Below are positions 53,760 to 62,836 of a stretch of 64,000 bases of DNA, in pieces; positions within the stretch are counted from its first letter, which is position 1; every line of letters begins with the position of its first letter. Made by a program: the position numbers and the translations under genes. The DNA comes from Phocaeicola coprocola DSM 17136 (lineage in GTDB: Bacteria > Bacteroidota > Bacteroidia > Bacteroidales > Bacteroidaceae), in contig NZ_DS981509.1 in assembly GCF_000154845.1 (NCBI RefSeq), positions 62,001-126,000 of the forward strand, given 5' to 3'. The notes beneath the pieces were generated by a model. That model saw only the letters and a program-made list of their open reading frames with translations, searched no databases and was not told where the DNA came from.

Positions 53760-55431
53760 TTAGTGGGGATACGCATATAGCTTCGCAATGCGGAATAAAA
53801 AGAACTTCTTATCAGCTACTCCTCTTAGATTTGCTCTGAACAGTTTAATTTTTGCATTGAACGATTCTGCCATCGCATTTGAAGAACGATGGTTGTAGAA
53901 ATTCAGTATTTCATCATAGTGCTCATAAACGAGTAGGAGGAAAACGAAGTAGTTTTCTTCCTACTTTCGTTTTCCGACCTCTCACACCACCGTACGTGCC
54001 GTTCGGCATACGGCGGTTCTTTACTATGGATGCCTTTCGTATTCTTCGAAAGACACTTCCACGACATCTTCTTCAACCATCCATTTGTAGGTCTGCGCTC
54101 CTTTATACCCTTCGGATTCCGTCCTATCTCTTTAAAGGTAGCCCAATACTTCTGTTTTGGTTTTATGCATTCGTTCCAACAAACGGTAGTTTTCAGTTAT
54201 GCCGTTTAAATAAAGTTTGGTCCTTCCCTATAGGCATACATGCCTTGGGTACTACGACCTCTGCTGACTTCTCACGGCAAGCTTTACTCCATCATGGTAC
54301 TTCGAATCATTCATCCTCACCATATGTCCGTGAGACCTCCTCGGATAAGGGTATTAACTTTCAATCTTATGTCTGCTCCATTTACACTAACCGTCCCGAA
54401 TAGCTATAGGGCTTTAGTTTGTTTCGCAACCTTACCCACGGTCATATGCCTTATATGAAGTTTCTGTTCGTCAGACCAGATGTTTGCCGCCAGCTTCTTT
54501 CAGATTCCAACTCGCGATGGACACCCTTGCTTTTGGCTGTATGATTCCCGCTATTAGGGCTCATTGGGGACTTGCACCCGTTAGCTAATACTCATGCCGA
54601 GCATACGAAAGTAGCAGCAATGACATTAAAAGAATGCATCCCTGCTTCTTCTACTTTATTATACCATCGTGCCATAGCCAAACGTGCAGCGTCCTTTATG
54701 GTGTTCTTAGAGAAAATCATCCGCAGGGAATGGCACAAACCGTATGCCTTTTTGATGTCAGGGTATTCCTCAAATAGGATTGCTGCCCTTTGCTTCTGTT
54801 TTTCCGTCCATTTATCAGCTGACTTGAAAAGCAGATACCGGGAGCGTATAAGTAATTCCCTACGGGTGTCGCCATTGGAATATCGGTATGGGACATAATC
54901 TTCGTTCTTCCGCTTAGCTTCTTCCATTTCCTCATTGGCCTGCTGTATGGCATCCCAACGGTGTTTGATGCGTAATTCCTGCACGGCATCACAAGCTAAT
55001 TTCTGAATGTGAAAACGGTCTATTACACGGCTGGCTTCAGGAAATGCAGTCCGTACAATCTTGCGCATGGAGTCTGAAAGGTCAAGTGTCACTTCTTTAA
55101 CGGCATAACGGCTTTCCTCGTCAATTCGTTGCAGCACAGCTATTACATCCTCTGATTTAGTTCCTGCCACGACAGCTACCAGGGAGCACTCTCTCGTACA
55201 GGCATCACGGTTGGTTACAAAGGTGTAAAGTTCACCGTTGGAGAGTGAGGTCTCGTCAATCGCCAGATACGGTCCCATATTTTCCGGAAACAGCATCCAT
55301 TCACCGGCATGGGATAACTGTTCCCAATTACGATATCCGCTGAGAACCTCCTTGTACTGTTTTTCAAATGTATGACCATCTATATGATAGAATTCCTCAA
55401 GCGTACGGCAGGTCACTGGGGATGTCTCCAT
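53760..55431 (-). pseudogene. ISAon1-type transposase, main frame, split by the intron
   Basis: Exon 1 (54607-55431) covers residues 1-275 and holds the DDE core: YLAIDETSLSNGELYTFVTN (first Asp), VTLDLSDSMRKIVRTAFPEASRVIDRFHIQKL (second Asp and ISL3 motif). Exon 2 (53760-53927) gives YEHYDEILNFYNHRSSNAMAESFNAKIKLFRANLRG in part and a stop at 53760. Removing 53928-54606 joins the exons in frame (AATF-YEHYDEIL). Unspliced, the product would end four residues into the intron. It is activated by splicing or inactive. Confidence 0.85.
53928..54606 (-). other. ORF-less group II intron
   Basis: Read on the minus strand, the insert of about 679 bases shows a 34-base domain V (53986-54019, with GAACCGCCG, the bulge and CGTACGGTGGT). 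This is followed by GTGAGAGGTCGG and a domain VI stem (GGAAAACGAA with TTCGTTTTCC), ending about 53928. Near the 5' end is GGGTGCAAGTCCCC (54567-54580), a domain I hallmark. No reverse transcriptase is encoded. The 5' end reads GTATGC, one change from the GUGYG consensus; the exact ends are inferred from exon continuity. Confidence 0.85.
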
Positions 55432-55783
55432 ACGTTTCTTTTAAAAAAGCCCCAAATTCTTTGGAGTATCTGGTTCCCTTGGCTACAACATCGAGGTCGA
55501 TGGGAATACTGAAACTTTTACCTGCGCGCAAGTCCGTCCAACGACGACGTCTGATCTTGAGGATTACCTTATGGTCCCGTATGGGAAAGTCTGTCACATT
55601 AACAGCTTCCATAAAACCTTTGGATTCAAAATGTTCGTCATTGCTTAACTTGGAATTCATCTTTTCATCCAGACTAATATGAATCTCTTGAGAGGTTTGT
55701 TCAACTCCAGAGATAAGAAAGTAATCTAATATCTGAGCCGGCAACACGAGGCTGGCTAGCATGTTCAAATAATCGTTTTTCAT
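55397..55783 (-). CDS. ISAon1-type transposase N-terminal region protein
   Basis: A 128-residue frame starting MKNDYLNMLASLVLPAQILDYF and containing KIRRRRWTDLRAGKSFSIPIDL, the conserved N-terminal part encoded separately in ISAon1-like elements. It overlaps the main frame by 35 bases in another register. TTTTTTAAAAG just before the second ATG is a possible slippery site; a +1 shift or restart at 55431 would give the full protein. Confidence 0.8.
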   Translation of the reverse strand: MKNDYLNMLASLVLPAQILDYFLISGVEQTSQEIHISLDEKMNSKLSNDEHFESKGFMEAVNVTDFPIRDHKVILKIRRRRWTDLRAGKSFSIPIDLDVVAKGTRYSKEFGAFLKETYGDIPSDLPYA

Positions 55784-55895
55784 AATGCGAAGTAAGCAAT
55801 ACCTTACGAGTATAAAAAATAATCCCCACGAAATTTCTACTGACCCCGTTTTTATCTTGAGCTCCAAATACGTATCGAAAGAATATATAAAAGAA

Positions 55896-55928
55896 AAAAG
55901 CATCTTGGATTTTCTCCAAAATGCTTTT
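55896..55928 (-). terminator. Terminator of the tRNA-Gln transcript
   Basis: AAAAGCATCTTGGA pairs imperfectly with TCCAAAATGCTTTT; T-rich on the minus strand. Confidence 0.6.
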
Positions 55929-55935
55929 AATCTGT

Positions 55936-56005
55936 TGGGCTACTCGGACTCGAACCAAGAAAAACAGGACCAGAATCTGTTGTGTTACCATTACACCATA
56001 GCCCA
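55936..56005 (-). tRNA. tRNA-Gln (anticodon CTG)
   Basis: A 70-base cloverleaf on the minus strand: acceptor TGGGCTA/TAGCCCA, D arm GTGT/ACAC, anticodon loop TTCTGGT (CTG at 34-36) and T arm CTTGG-TTCGAGT-CCGAG. The lower anticodon pair (31-39) is A-C, a mismatch. Identical to the copy at 56058. CCA is not encoded. Confidence 0.92.
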
Positions 56006-56057
56006 AACTTATATTTACGGTATCCTCTCCATGAAGACTTCCGCTTTTGTAAGATGT

Positions 56058-56127
56058 TGGGCTACTCGGACTCGAACCAAGAAAAACAGGACCAGAATCT
56101 GTTGTGTTACCATTACACCATAGCCCA
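56058..56127 (-). tRNA. tRNA-Gln (anticodon CTG), second copy
   Basis: Identical in all 70 bases to the first copy; 52 bases separate them. They form one minus-strand transcript whose -7 box (TACCTTTG, 56168-56175) is upstream of this copy. Confidence 0.92.
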
Positions 56128-56167
56128 AAATCTATTGTTTTGTCAGCCTCATTTGATTTTGACGGTG

Positions 56168-56175
56168 CAAAGGTA
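56168..56175 (-). promoter_or_regulatory. -7 box of the tRNA-Gln pair
   Basis: TACCTTTG on the minus strand, 41 bases before the tRNA, with an ATTG near the -33 position (56195-56198). Confidence 0.6.
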
Positions 56176-56279
56176 CAACTTTTTTATAATATACCAATAT
56201 TTTGGAGCTTTTTTTTCAAAAAAATACAAAAGAAAAAGAGAATTAAGCCTCATTCCTTCGTGATATACAGAAAAGCAAG

Positions 56280-56287
56280 TATATTTG
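56280..56287 (+). promoter_or_regulatory. -7 box of the rsfS-ftsH unit (TATATTTG)
   Basis: TAnnTTTG match 49 bases before the rsfS start. Confidence 0.55.
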
Positions 56288-56335
56288 CTACATTAATTTA
56301 TATATGAATAATAAATAAAAACGGAAACAATAATA

Positions 56336-56695
56336 ATGGACGAAACAAAAGACTTAGTAAAGAAAATTACAGAAGGCATTCAAGAGAAAAAAGGAAGAAA
56401 CATTGTAATAGCTGACTTAACCAATATAGAAGATACTATTTGTAAATACTTCGTTATTTGTCAGGGAAACTCTCCCAGCCAGGTTCTGGCAATCGTTGAC
56501 TCAGTAAAAGAATACGTCAGAAAGACAACCGGTCATAAAGTATACGGAATGGATGGTGTGCGTAATACACAATGGGTTGCAATGGACTACGGAGATGTAC
56601 TGGTACATGTCTTTTTACCTGAAGTGAGAGATTTTTACAACCTGGAACATCTGTGGGCAGATGCCAAATTAACATCTCTCCCCGATATTGACTAA
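56336..56695 (+). CDS. rsfS: Ribosome silencing factor
   Basis: A 119-residue Iojap/RsfS protein with KGRNIVIADLTNIEDTICKYFVICQGNS (about 21-48) and the conserved DYGDVLVHVFLPEVRDFYNLEHLW (about 82-105). It binds uL14 and blocks joining of ribosomal subunits when nutrients are short. It is 17 bases before ftsH and in one transcript with it. Confidence 0.93.
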   Translation: MDETKDLVKKITEGIQEKKGRNIVIADLTNIEDTICKYFVICQGNSPSQVLAIVDSVKEYVRKTTGHKVYGMDGVRNTQWVAMDYGDVLVHVFLPEVRDFYNLEHLWADAKLTSLPDID

Positions 56696-56712
56696 CTTCA
56701 TAAAAAAATTGT

Positions 56713-58749
56713 ATGAGCGAAAATTTAAACAACAATAAACCTAAGATTAATGTACCCCGACCTAGCTTGAGTTGGCTGTACGTTATAATAGCACTTGTTT
56801 TTGGTTTTCTTTATTTCTCGAGCGAAGACGGAAGCGCTAGCAAGGAAATAACCTATACCGAATTCAAGGAAATGGTAAGCAAAGGATATGCAAGTAAAAT
56901 CATTGCTTACGATGACAACACCGTAGATATGTTCATCAAGCCTGAAAACATTGTTGATGTGTTCGGAAAGGATGCTAATAAAGTAGGAAGAAGTCCTTCT
57001 GTAAATGTCAAGATAGGCTCAATGGAAGCACTCGATAAATTCCTTGACGAAGAACAAGACAGCGGAAACTTTACAGGTTCTATCAGCTACGAAAAGCAAA
57101 CCAATTATTTTGGTATGATTTTCTGGAACATTGCTCCTTTCTTATTATTAATAGGAATATGGATGTTCGCCATGAGACGTATGAGTGGTGGCGGAGGTCC
57201 GGGAGGAGCCGGAAGTGTGTTCAGTGTAGGAAAAAGCAAAGCACAGCTTTTCGAAAAAGGAGCAAACCGCATCACTTTCAAGGATGTTGCTGGTCAGGCA
57301 GCAGCTAAACAGGAAGTAGAGGAAATAGTAGAATTTCTGAAACAACCTCAAAAGTATACGGAACTGGGAGGAAAGATACCTAAAGGAGCCCTGTTAGTAG
57401 GCCCTCCGGGAACAGGTAAGACATTGCTTGCCAAAGCTGTTGCAGGCGAAGCTGACGTACCTTTCTTCTCTATATCAGGTTCCGACTTCGTTGAAATGTT
57501 TGTCGGAGTGGGAGCTTCACGCGTACGCGACCTATTCCGCCAGGCTAAAGAAAAGTCACCTTGTATCATCTTTATCGATGAGATCGATGCCGTAGGTCGT
57601 GCCCGTGGAAAAAACCCGAGCATGGGAGGTAATGATGAACGCGAGAACACCCTGAACCAGCTGCTTACAGAAATGGACGGATTTGGTTCAAACAGTGGAG
57701 TTATTATCCTGGCTGCAACCAACCGTGTAGATATTTTGGATAAGGCCTTGCTTCGTGCCGGACGATTCGACCGACAGATTTATGTAGATCTGCCCGACTT
57801 GAACGAACGTAAAGAAGTATTTGGCGTACATCTCCGCCCATTGAAACTGGATAATACGGTAGACGTTGACTTGCTGGCTCGCCAGACTCCGGGATTCAGT
57901 GGAGCTGATATTGCCAATGTTTGTAATGAAGCTGCTCTGATAGCTGCCCGCCACTCAAAACCGTCAGTGGGAAAAGATGACTTTCTGGCTGCAATCGACC
58001 GTATAGTCGGTGGTCTGGAAAAGAAAACCAAGGTTATGACAGCAGCAGAGAAACGTGCCATTGCGCTGCACGAAGCAGGACATGCTACGATTTCATGGTT
58101 CCTGGAACATGCCAATCCGCTGATTAAGGTTACAATCGTTCCTCGCGGACGTGCATTGGGAGCAGCATGGTATCTGCCCGAAGAACGTCAGATTACAACC
58201 AAGGAACAGATGTTGGACGAAATGTGTGCTACGCTGGGAGGACGTGCTGCCGAAGAAGTATTTATCGGTCACATCTCAACCGGTGCTATGAATGACCTGG
58301 AGCGAGTTACCAAACAAGCTTACGGCATGATAGCATATGCAGGTATGAGCGACAAGTTGCCTAACTTATGTTATTACAGCAATGACGAATACAGCTTCAA
58401 CAAACCTTACAGTGAACATACTGCTGAACTGATTGACCAGGAAGTGCAGAAGATGATCAACGAACAATATGCTCGTGCCAAGGCATTGTTGCAAGAGCAC
58501 AAGGAAGGTCACAACCAGTTGGCACAGCTTCTGATAGACCGTGAAGTCATCTTTGCAGAAGATGTAGAAAAGATATTCGGAAAGCGTCCATGGGCATCTC
58601 GTTCGGAAGAAATCATGGCTGCTGAAGAAAAAGCTCTTCCTGCTCCCGAAAAGACAGAAGAAGCTGCAACAGCATCTGAACCGGAAACTAAGGAACAGAC
58701 TGAAAACTCCGGAACTTCTGCTACACAAGATGAGGAAAAGCAAGCCTGA
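56713..58749 (+). CDS. ftsH: ATP-dependent zinc metalloprotease FtsH
   Basis: A 678-residue protein with two membrane segments (about 19-36 and 138-155), an AAA ATPase with Walker [19 protein letters not shown] (about 228-245), Walker [12 protein letters not shown], the second region of homology [12 protein letters not shown], and the zinc protease motif HEAGH (about 452-456). The tail is Glu/Ala/Thr-rich. It degrades damaged or short-lived membrane and cytosolic proteins. Confidence 0.96.
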   Translation: MSENLNNNKPKINVPRPSLSWLYVIIALVFGFLYFSSEDGSASKEITYTEFKEMVSKGYASKIIAYDDNTVDMFIKPENIVDVFGKDANKVGRSPSVNVKIGSMEALDKFLDEEQDSGNFTGSISYEKQTNYFGMIFWNIAPFLLLIGIWMFAMRRMSGGGGPGGAGSVFSVGKSKAQLFEKGANRITFKDVAGQAAAKQEVEEIVEFLKQPQKYTELGGKIPKGALLVGPPGTGKTLLAKAVAGEADVPFFSISGSDFVEMFVGVGASRVRDLFRQAKEKSPCIIFIDEIDAVGRARGKNPSMGGNDERENTLNQLLTEMDGFGSNSGVIILAATNRVDILDKALLRAGRFDRQIYVDLPDLNERKEVFGVHLRPLKLDNTVDVDLLARQTPGFSGADIANVCNEAALIAARHSKPSVGKDDFLAAIDRIVGGLEKKTKVMTAAEKRAIALHEAGHATISWFLEHANPLIKVTIVPRGRALGAAWYLPEERQITTKEQMLDEMCATLGGRAAEEVFIGHISTGAMNDLERVTKQAYGMIAYAGMSDKLPNLCYYSNDEYSFNKPYSEHTAELIDQEVQKMINEQYARAKALLQEHKEGHNQLAQLLIDREVIFAEDVEKIFGKRPWASRSEEIMAAEEKALPAPEKTEEAATASEPETKEQTENSGTSATQDEEKQA

Positions 58750-58778
58750 CAATCATCTGACAAACAACAGATAACATA

Positions 58779-58831
58779 ACTTTTGTCATTCAGAAGGCTC
58801 CAAACGAGCTTACTGAGTGACAAAAGTATTT
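58779..58831 (+). terminator. Hairpin between ftsH and cdsA
   Basis: ACTTTTGTCA-TT-CAG pairs with CTG-AG-TGACAAAAGT, followed by ATTTTT. It may end the ftsH message or reduce read-through into cdsA. Confidence 0.6.
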
Positions 58832-58860
58832 TTAATAATAAACATTAAAACCTTACTGCC

Positions 58861-59706
58861 GTGAAAAGCAATTTTCTTCAACGAGCCATCACAGGAGTGA
58901 TATTCGTAGCCGTACTTGTAGGCTGTATTCTGGGAGGGCCCATTTCATTTACAATTTTGTTTGCATTGATCAGTGCACTTACGATCAATGAATTCGGAAA
59001 CATTGTCAACCGAATGGAGCATACGCACATGAACAAACCTATATCCATTCTGGCTGGTTTGTTCTTATTCCTCTGTTTCGGATATATCGGAGTAGTGCCG
59101 GGAGCGAATGAGATATTCATCCCTTATCTCTTCCTGATACTTTATCTGTTTATCAGTGAATTGTACAAGAAGCAACCTAATCCGCTCAATAACTGGGCAT
59201 ATGCCATGATGAGCCAGATATATATTGCCTTATCATTCGCTTTGCTCAACGTACTGGCTTACCACAGCAGCGCAACAGAAAGCGTATCTCAGTATAACCC
59301 TATACTGCCCTTATCCATTTTTATCTTCAACTGGGTAAACGATACGGGTGCTTACTGTACCGGCATGCTGTTTGGAAAACACCGTCTGTTCGAACGTATT
59401 TCCCCAAAGAAATCGTGGGAAGGTTCTATCGGTGGAGCTGTGTTCAGCATCATTGCAGCCATCGTTTTGGCACACTTCTTTACATTCCTGAGCACCGGTG
59501 TATGGATTGGACTGGGACTGACTGTAGTAGTATTTGGAACATGGGGTGACCTGACCGAATCGCTGATGAAACGTACCCTCGGCATTAAAGATTCAAGCAA
59601 TATCCTGCCTGGACACGGAGGTATGCTCGACCGCTTCGACAGTACTTTGATGGCCGTTCCAGCAGCTGTAGTATACCTGTATCTGGTAGGACTTATCCTT
59701 GCATAA
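58861..59706 (+). CDS. cdsA: Phosphatidate cytidylyltransferase
   Basis: A 281-residue protein with about seven membrane segments. It has the CDS signature GDLTESLMKRTLGIKDSSNILPGHGGMLDRFDS (about 228-260), NDTGAYCTGMLFGKH and PKKSWEG. It makes CDP-diacylglycerol from phosphatidate and CTP, the precursor of membrane phospholipids. GTG is the start codon; no in-frame ATG lies upstream. Confidence 0.95.
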   Translation: MKSNFLQRAITGVIFVAVLVGCILGGPISFTILFALISALTINEFGNIVNRMEHTHMNKPISILAGLFLFLCFGYIGVVPGANEIFIPYLFLILYLFISELYKKQPNPLNNWAYAMMSQIYIALSFALLNVLAYHSSATESVSQYNPILPLSIFIFNWVNDTGAYCTGMLFGKHRLFERISPKKSWEGSIGGAVFSIIAAIVLAHFFTFLSTGVWIGLGLTVVVFGTWGDLTESLMKRTLGIKDSSNILPGHGGMLDRFDSTLMAVPAAVVYLYLVGLILA

Positions 59707-59719
59707 GAGCATAAAAATC

Positions 59720-59810
59720 GCCCTTCATTTCTTCTATACGTTTCAGATATGCATCTTGCTATGCAACAAACTGATTCACAACGCATTGATAAATAGAAGA
59801 AATGAAGGGC
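59720..59810. repeat. 18-bp inverted repeat with 55-base loop
   Basis: GCCCTTCATTTCTTCTAT (59720-59737) and its exact complement (59793-59810) lie between the convergent cdsA and lpxB genes. The loop is long for a terminator and no T run follows on either strand. No coding frame is credible here. Confidence 0.6.
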
Positions 59811-59919
59811 TTATTATGTCTGAAATTCGTACAAAAAATAAAAAAAACATCAAGAAGTTTTTCTACACTTTTGCTCTTCTTTCAACAAAGTCTCCATGTA
59901 AAAACAGAAACCAATGGTA

Positions 59920-61062
59920 TCAGGCTTTGTGATTCGACTTTAACAAAGCTGTAATCTGAGATGCAGCACGTTCCGATGCTCCGGGTTCTCCTAAAATTGC
60001 TATCAGCCGGTCGTATTCTGAATGCATAAGTGGACGTCCGCTTCCTCCCGGTACAATCTTAGCCAACTCCTTTTTTATATTGGCAACCGTCATACCGTCG
60101 GCAACCAGTTCAGTTACCACTTCACGGTCGGCTATCAGATTTACCAATGAAATGTATTTCACCTTCAAGATATGCCTGCGAAGGAAAGAAACCAACTTGC
60201 CTGCTGCCGTATAGTAACATACCACCTGAGGTACACGGAACAAAGCTGTTTCGAGCGTAGCTGTTCCCGAAGTAACCAGTGCAGCCTCAGCCTGCTGCAA
60301 CAAACGGTAAGTCTGCCCGAACACAATCTTCGTACTGCTGTCGATATATTGTTTGTAGAAATCAGGCTCAATACCAGGAGCTCCCGCCACCACAAACTGA
60401 TACTGCGGAAAACTGCGTGCTGCCTCAATCATACGCGACAGATTATCTTTGATTTCCTGCCGGCGACTTCCTGCAAGTAAGGCTATGACCGGTCTGTTTT
60501 CCAACCCATTGGCAGCAATAAATTCACTGAAAGTTTCCTCACCATTCTTCCGGAAATCATCCACAGCGTCGACACAAGGATTGCCCACATAATGCACCGG
60601 ATACTGGTGTTTCTTGAAAAAATCGACTTCGAAAGGCAGAATAGAAAACAGTTCATCTACATCGCGCTTGATATTTTTGATGCGATATTCCTTCCAAGCC
60701 CAAATCTTAGGCGAAATATAATAGTAGACAGGTATCCGCGTATGCTGTTTGATATATTCGGCTATCTTCAAGTTAAATCCCGGATAATCAACGAGGATCA
60801 GCACATCCGGCTGCCACGCTTCAACATCCTTCTTGCAGTAGTCCATGTTACGGAAAATAGTACGCAAGTGAAGCAGTACAGGAATAAAACCCATATATGC
60901 CAGTTCACGGTAATGCTTTACGCAAGTACCTCCCACCGCCTTCATCAGATCGCCTCCGAAAAAACGAAATTCGGCCTGCGGATCTTCGTGCTGCAAGGCA
61001 CGCATCAGGTTCGATGCATGCAAGTCGCCCGATGCCTCTCCTACTATCAGATAATATTTCAT
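59920..61062 (-). CDS. lpxB: Lipid-A-disaccharide synthase
   Basis: A 380-residue GT19 enzyme with VGEASGDLHASNL (about 6-18), GGDLMKAVGG, DYPGFNLKIAEYIK, YISPKIWAWKEYR, LAGSRRQEI (about 192-200) and LVTSGTATLETAL. It joins UDP-diacylglucosamine and lipid X to form the lipid A disaccharide. It starts four bases inside the surE end, so the two are coupled. Confidence 0.95.
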   Translation of the reverse strand: MKYYLIVGEASGDLHASNLMRALQHEDPQAEFRFFGGDLMKAVGGTCVKHYRELAYMGFIPVLLHLRTIFRNMDYCKKDVEAWQPDVLILVDYPGFNLKIAEYIKQHTRIPVYYYISPKIWAWKEYRIKNIKRDVDELFSILPFEVDFFKKHQYPVHYVGNPCVDAVDDFRKNGEETFSEFIAANGLENRPVIALLAGSRRQEIKDNLSRMIEAARSFPQYQFVVAGAPGIEPDFYKQYIDSSTKIVFGQTYRLLQQAEAALVTSGTATLETALFRVPQVVCYYTAAGKLVSFLRRHILKVKYISLVNLIADREVVTELVADGMTVANIKKELAKIVPGGSGRPLMHSEYDRLIAILGEPGASERAASQITALLKSNHKA

Positions 61063-61844
61063 ACGTTCCAGTTCCAGTGTTTCAAGTCTTCCATCAGCGA
61101 ATATGCCGTCACATCAATTTGCGTAGGAGTAATGGCCACGTAACCGTGTTCCAACGCCCAGTGATCGGTATCTTCAGCATCAGGCTCGTTATTCTGATAC
61201 TCACCTGTCAGCCAATAATAATATCCGCCACGCGGATGATCTGCCTTAACAAATTCATTGGTCCATACCCCATCAGTCTGACGGCAGATACGCACACCTT
61301 TCAGTTCGTTTGTATCAGGGAAATTCACATTCAGACACTTACCTACGGGAAGTTCCTTTGCAAGCACTTCTTCTACAATGCGGCGCACATAAGGCAGCGT
61401 TGCAGAAAAATCAGCATCCGCACTATGATTACAAAGCGAAAATCCTACCGAAGGGATTCCTTTCAGGCATCCTTCTATCACCACTCCCATCGTACCAGAG
61501 TAGTGTACATTGACCGACGAGTTGTCGCCATGATTAATACCTCCTATCACCATATCGGGCTTACGGGGAACCAAAGCGTGCAAAGCAAGTTTGACACAGT
61601 CGACAGGACTTCCCGAACACTTATATACAATGAGTCCCGGCTCCTGACGCATCTTTGTACAGCGAAGCGGATGCTCGGAAGTAATGGCTCCCGATGAACC
61701 CGAACGCGGCCCGTCGGGCGCAACAACAATGAGGTCGGCAACAGTGCGTAACGCAGCGATAAGTTCTTGTATTCCTTTGGCATTCACGCCATCATCATTC
61801 GACAGCAATAAAAGAGGTCTTTCGTTTGTCATATATTTCTCCAT
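61059..61844 (-). CDS. surE: 5'/3'-nucleotidase SurE
   Basis: A 261-residue SurE protein with LLSNDDGVNAKGI (about 12-24), APDGPRSGSSGAIT, and VIGGINHGDNSSVNVHYSGTMG, covering all the metal-binding Asp, Asn and Ser residues. It dephosphorylates nucleoside monophosphates and is linked to stationary-phase survival. It is the first gene of the surE-lpxB pair, divergent from parA. Confidence 0.95.
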   Translation of the reverse strand: MEKYMTNERPLLLLSNDDGVNAKGIQELIAALRTVADLIVVAPDGPRSGSSGAITSEHPLRCTKMRQEPGLIVYKCSGSPVDCVKLALHALVPRKPDMVIGGINHGDNSSVNVHYSGTMGVVIEGCLKGIPSVGFSLCNHSADADFSATLPYVRRIVEEVLAKELPVGKCLNVNFPDTNELKGVRICRQTDGVWTNEFVKADHPRGGYYYWLTGEYQNNEPDAEDTDHWALEHGYVAITPTQIDVTAYSLMEDLKHWNWNV

Positions 61845-61916
61845 TAATAATCGCCGGTAAAGTTACAACAAATATTAATCTTCCCAAACCACGACGAATA
61901 ATTACAGATAAATCGT

Positions 61917-61924
61917 TATCTTTG
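61917..61924 (+). promoter_or_regulatory. -7 box of the parAB operon (TATCTTTG)
   Basis: TAnnTTTG match. The implied leader of about 110 bases carries TTATTAACA (61936-61944) and TTATCAACA (61956-61964), which resemble DnaA boxes. Confidence 0.55.
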
Positions 61925-62043
61925 CCTCGCCGAAGTTATTAACAAAAGCCGTAAGTTATCAACATTTTCAAGAAATGTAGACATTTGCTGATACATAGTT
62001 TCGACGATTATTTGTTACTTCGCAATCAGATAAACTGATTAAT

Positions 62044-62805
62044 ATGGGAAAAATTATTGCTTTAGCCAACCAAAAAGGTGGCGTAGGTAAGACTACTACA
62101 ACCATTAATCTGGCTGCATCATTAGCAACTCTCGAGAAGAAAGTGCTGGTAGTCGATGCCGACCCGCAGGCGAATGCTTCATCCGGTCTGGGAGTAGATT
62201 TAAAAGAAATAGATTGTTCTATTTATGAATGTCTTATCAATCAGACCGATATACGGGAAGCTATTTACACGACCGATATTGACGGATTGGATATTATTCC
62301 TTCTCACATCGACCTCGTGGGAGCAGAAATCGAAATGCTGAACCTGGAAAACCGTGAGAAGATTATGAAAAAGGCATTAGAGCCGATGAAAAGTGAATAC
62401 GATTATATTCTGATAGACTGTTCACCGTCGCTGGGGCTGATTACCATCAACGCACTGACAGCTGCCGATTCAGTCATCATTCCGGTACAATGCGAATATT
62501 TTGCACTGGAAGGTATCAGCAAGCTGCTGAACACCATCAAGATAATCAAGACAAAACTGAACCCTTCGCTGGAAATAGAGGGTTTCCTGCTTACAATGTT
62601 CGACTCACGTCTGCGTCTGGCAAACCAGATATACGACGAAGTGAAACGTCATTTCCAGGAACTGGTATTCAAAACCATTATCCAGCGAAATGTCAAACTG
62701 AGTGAGGCTCCCAGCCACGGAATACCTGCCATTTTGTACGATGCGGATTCTACAGGAGCAAAAAACCACCTGGCTTTGGCAAACGAAATTATAAACAAAA
62801 ATTAA
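62044..62805 (+). CDS. parA: Chromosome partitioning ATPase ParA (Soj)
   Basis: A 253-residue ParA ATPase. It has the deviant Walker A KGGVGKTTTTINLA (about 10-23), Walker A' VDADPQANASSGLG (about 38-51) and Walker B YILIDCSPSLGLIT (about 119-132). It has no N-terminal helix-turn-helix, as expected for a chromosomal Soj-type protein. It moves the origin region by cycling on DNA with ParB. First gene of parA-parB-DUF5683. Confidence 0.96.
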   Translation: MGKIIALANQKGGVGKTTTTINLAASLATLEKKVLVVDADPQANASSGLGVDLKEIDCSIYECLINQTDIREAIYTTDIDGLDIIPSHIDLVGAEIEMLNLENREKIMKKALEPMKSEYDYILIDCSPSLGLITINALTAADSVIIPVQCEYFALEGISKLLNTIKIIKTKLNPSLEIEGFLLTMFDSRLRLANQIYDEVKRHFQELVFKTIIQRNVKLSEAPSHGIPAILYDADSTGAKNHLALANEIINKN

Positions 62806-62836
62806 GAAGCATAGAAAGCTGAAAGAATAAACAAAT

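Larger units (their letters stand above)
53746..55846 (-). mobile_element. ISAon1/ISL3-type insertion sequence carrying a group II intron
   Basis: The ends are inverted repeats GGGTCAGTAGAAATTT-n-GTGGGGAT (53746-53770 and, inverted, 55822-55846). An 8-bp target repeat CGTTTTTA lies outside (53738-53745 and 55847-55854), typical of ISL3. Length is 2101 bp, or about 1422 bp without the intron. It carries two overlapping transposase frames. It landed between the peptide gene and the tRNA-Gln terminator. Confidence 0.9.

Noticed and set aside
53879-54403. A 174-codon open frame on the + strand
   Set aside because: It runs antisense through the group II intron and part of the transposase exon; the intron's RNA domains explain the sequence.
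13565-59840. Scattered TTTGTACAAAAAA or TTCGTACAAAAAA runs (near 13568, 39325 and 59827)
   Set aside because: Short, AT-rich and variable in context; too little to claim a shared regulatory site.
59699-59932. A 77-codon frame after cdsA
   Set aside because: It spans the long inverted repeat and shows no protein-like composition.
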